Shown here: positions 61,465-64,000 of the stretch, piece after piece
How the letters are laid out: each line of letters starts with the position of its first letter
Numbering within the stretch: position 1 is the first letter of the stretch
From: Atrina japonica
Lineage: Eukaryota; Mollusca; Bivalvia; Pterioida; Pinnidae
Direction: 5' to 3'
Length of the DNA: 64,000 nucleotides
Assembly: GCA_030159075.1 (NCBI GenBank)
Contig: BROG01001137.1
Location: 1 to 64,000, forward strand
Position numbers and translations under genes: made by a program
Notes under the pieces: generated by a model
The model's input: only the letters and a program-made list of their open reading frames with translations
What the model was told of the DNA's origin: nothing
The model's database searches: none

Positions 61465-61830
61465 TTATTATTATCAAACATAATACCAAAGTTATAAAGC
61501 TCAATGCTCGGTTGGAAAGAGTATTCGGAGGGTCCTGGGTTCGTTTCCCCCCACTTTAGTGACATCAGCAAACAGTATATAATAGGTCTACATTTGGAGC
61601 ACTTATTTTTAGCTGATGACGTCGCCACTTCACTTACAATACCTTGGTGGGATGTAAACAAGAAACAAACAAACTTATATCATCAGGCTAAATTTCTTGT
61701 AGTGCTTCCAACGTTTCCTAATTCGCACGCAGTTCTGGTGGTATTGGTAATTCGAGCTCAATTGATGAATTCTTATTGACAGAAACGATCGTCTTGAGCA
61801 TTTGTTATGGCCCCTTATGTAAAGCTGTAA
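61465..61830. repeat. Family E ends around a tRNA-like insert
   Basis: AAACATAATACCAAAGTTAT at 61477 and GAGCTCAATTGATGAATTCT, AGAAACGATCGTCTTGAGCA near 61755 flank a segment with a B-box-like GGGTTCGTTTCC. The minus-strand ORF at 61383-61661 is inside this repeat. Confidence 0.55.
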
Positions 61831-62629
61831 CTTTGTTAATTGCATTAGTCATTAGTATGAAGGCTGTGGTTTTTTTTTAAAAAAAACCTTCGTAGTTTAA
61901 CAGATAGCTTGAGCGCAAATCGTTTATGAAGTAGAAAGAAAGAGATGTATATAAATCATTTATGAAGAAAATATCAAGAAGACATTAAAACGTTTTTTTT
62001 TTTGTTTTGTTTTTTTTGAAATTCTAATATAAAGTGTTAACACAAATACATTTCACATTTAAATTTGCATTTTTAAATGTTTTATACCATAGTTTAATAT
62101 GAGGTTTAAATTTTAATATTAAAAAGAACAAATGAAGTTTTTATTTTAGCTTAAAGGTATATAGAGTTATTTCCCTTGGTACGTAAATCAAAGACGATGG
62201 TTTAAGTACACATAGGATTTACTATACATACATTTTCTTACCAAACGATGACCCCGAAAAAATTTCTTTTATATGAAAAAAACCGAATTATATCTTTTTA
62301 TTGCTTCAATGCTGAAATAACAAAACCTTTACAATAGCGAGAGAACTATTCTTGTATGTAAATAAGGACAATTAACGCTGACAGAAACTATTTAATTTAT
62401 TTATTTGTTTGATTGGTTGATTGTTTTAATGTTTGTTTACGCGTTTTACGATTTTTTTTCATTGATATAGAGCCGTTATCAGATACAGTTGAGGTCTTTA
62501 AATTTAAATCATTATCATTAGCTTATGATATTAATTCGATGATTTTAAAGTCCTACAGTCTCAAAAGTGGGATGTTTAAGGACTGAACCCGAGGCAGACC
62601 TGCGCTTTATAAAAATACATATACATTTA

Positions 62630-62801
62630 AACTTGCTTTAGCGAACACCTGTGTATAAAGACCACCTGGTCAAAAAGACCGCTCTTTGCTTTCCTCAATA
62701 GTACCATTTGTGTACAAATCAACCTCTATATAAAGACCACCTCCTTATAAAGACTGGTTTTGTTGTGTTCCTATGGGGGTTTTTATATACAAGTTTCACT
62801 G
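62630..62801. mobile_element. pogo/Tigger-like MITE, 5'-degraded copy
   Basis: The right end ACAAGTTTCACTG/TA is intact. Inside are TGTATAAAGACCACCTGGTC and CTCTATATAAAGACCACCTC; the left inverted repeat is eroded. Confidence 0.55.
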
Positions 62802-62844
62802 TAGTTATATTTCTCAATCATTCTTGTATTTCTCGTCCAACCCA

Positions 62845-62972
62845 AGAATATTTAGGTTTCTTTAATGCGCTGACGCCTACTGTGACACGGGACCTCGGGT
62901 TTTACTGTCTCATCCGAATCTCTAAGTATTCAACATTAGAACTGACAATCACGAGTCTTTCGGGTTTGAACT
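62845..62972 (-). mobile_element. SINE fragment, minus orientation
   Basis: CACGGGACCTCGGGTTTTAC and TGTCTCATCCGAA are the reverse complement of the SINE centre (GATGAGACAGTAAAA...GGTCCCGTGTC). Head and tail are missing. Confidence 0.6.
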
Positions 62973-63749
62973 GAAAACTGATATCTCATGGGGCGTTACA
63001 GAACTATCACTATATTTACATCAGTTCGTAGCACATGGTACGACGTCGCCATAAAGTTGACAGAAATTCTTGTCCGGATAAAATTGATTCAAACATACAT
63101 ATGTTTTTGCAGTGGTTTCTGTTTAGATACAGCATCTAACAGTTCTATGTAACCGTGTTTTAGATACATCGGAAAGATATTCGTGGGTTCAGGTCGTGCT
63201 TCTGGTTTCCGCACTTGCTTCATACCAGCGCGATCTGGGATCGATCTAAGGCAAGGATGGCAAGGCGGTCGCAGGGTCGGACACGTTGGTTTCCGACAGT
63301 ATTTACCCCCTCACGCCCACATCGAAGCCAACGAGAAACATTATAAGTTGATTTAATTACAATGTTTAATCGTTGTGAAATAAACAAAGTATATATCCTA
63401 AAATGTGTATATAAAAAATCTCACTTTAATTTGACATTTAGATATATCGACGACGTGTCAGGGTCATGTCTATCGAAACTGCAAAAGCAACACGCTTTTA
63501 AATTTTGCTGACGGGTGAACTCGATAAATGCGCTTTCCCCTTTTCACATTTAAAGTATATCCCTCAGTCAATGGAGTTTATATTTCACAAATGATCTGAT
63601 ATGATACTTAAGATTTATATAAAAAATCAAATTATTCAGATATACTTAATGTCAACGTATATGAAAATCTAATATAAATGTTAAGTACGTCTGTACCAAT
63701 GTGACGAAACACTCCTCTCATTGGATACTGTGAAGTATGCTTAAAAACC

Positions 63750-64000
63750 TCTCCAGGATACATTTTTACCGGATTTGTATCTATAAAATATATCAGATAC
63801 TTAAGTATATTTAAGTATAAAAAAATCTCAGATACTTAAGTATAAAAAAAATCTAAGGTACTTAAGTATATGAAAATCTAAGATACCAAAGTATAAATTT
63901 TCAGGATGTCCAGGAGATAAAAATACAAATCTTGTGAATATTGGGAATACACGGACCTCTTGAAATTCGGACGTGGGATCATGTGTCATGGAGGAGTAAA
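63750..64000 (-). repeat. Family A copy, cut by the window end
   Basis: AAGTATAAATTTTCAGGATG, ACACGGACCTCTTGAAATTC and GTCATGGAGGAGTAAA are the reverse of the family core. Before it are four tandem AAAATCTMAGATACTTAAGT-like repeats. Confidence 0.75.

Overview
This is an AT-rich animal genome window, most likely from a bivalve mollusc. It shows GT-AG introns, tRNA-derived SINEs ending in a TAAACAA(C)AATAAACAAAC-type tail, many short inverted-repeat elements, and long TA, CA and CT microsatellites. The assignment to bivalves is inference from repeat style. Nothing points to prokaryotic or viral sequence.

Two spliced genes can be read. On the plus strand, 26943-55915 encodes a complete seven-exon orthologue of PHF24 (also KIAA1045/GINIP, Galpha-i interacting protein). 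Exon phases join without a break to give 405 residues: a myristoylation-type N-terminus, a C4HC3 PHD finger, a region with two EF-hand-like loops, and a conserved C-terminal AARPN motif. The first intron is 19.3 kb and holds most of the repeats in the middle of the window. On the minus strand, 22077 down to 7283 holds six phase-compatible short exons of a protein of about 215 residues that I cannot name. It lacks transmembrane segments and has the Tyr/Trp/Pro-rich look of small axonemal proteins.

Layout: 1-7280 is intergenic with dispersed repeats, tRNA-like remnants and one possible orphan exon. 7283-22077 is the minus-strand gene; its introns hold SINEs, MITEs, a 1.2-kb inverted repeat and a perfect 40-bp palindrome. 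22080-26900 is intergenic with a 600-bp TIR element and a decayed membrane-protein-like ORF. 26943-55915 is PHF24, with a 37-bp minisatellite, a 91-bp hairpin array, a duplicated microsatellite block and MITEs in its introns. 55916-64000 is downstream and holds a pogo/Tigger-like MITE whose core has expanded into a 75-bp array, a 55-bp array, and further repeat copies.

The main biological point is that the PHF24 orthologue keeps a textbook calcium-binding EF-hand loop (residues 241-252), which appears degraded in the vertebrate protein as I recall it. This suggests a calcium-responsive ancestral form of this Galpha-i regulator. The second most interesting item is the unassigned minus-strand gene, whose second exon is open in two frames and is flanked by alternative acceptors.
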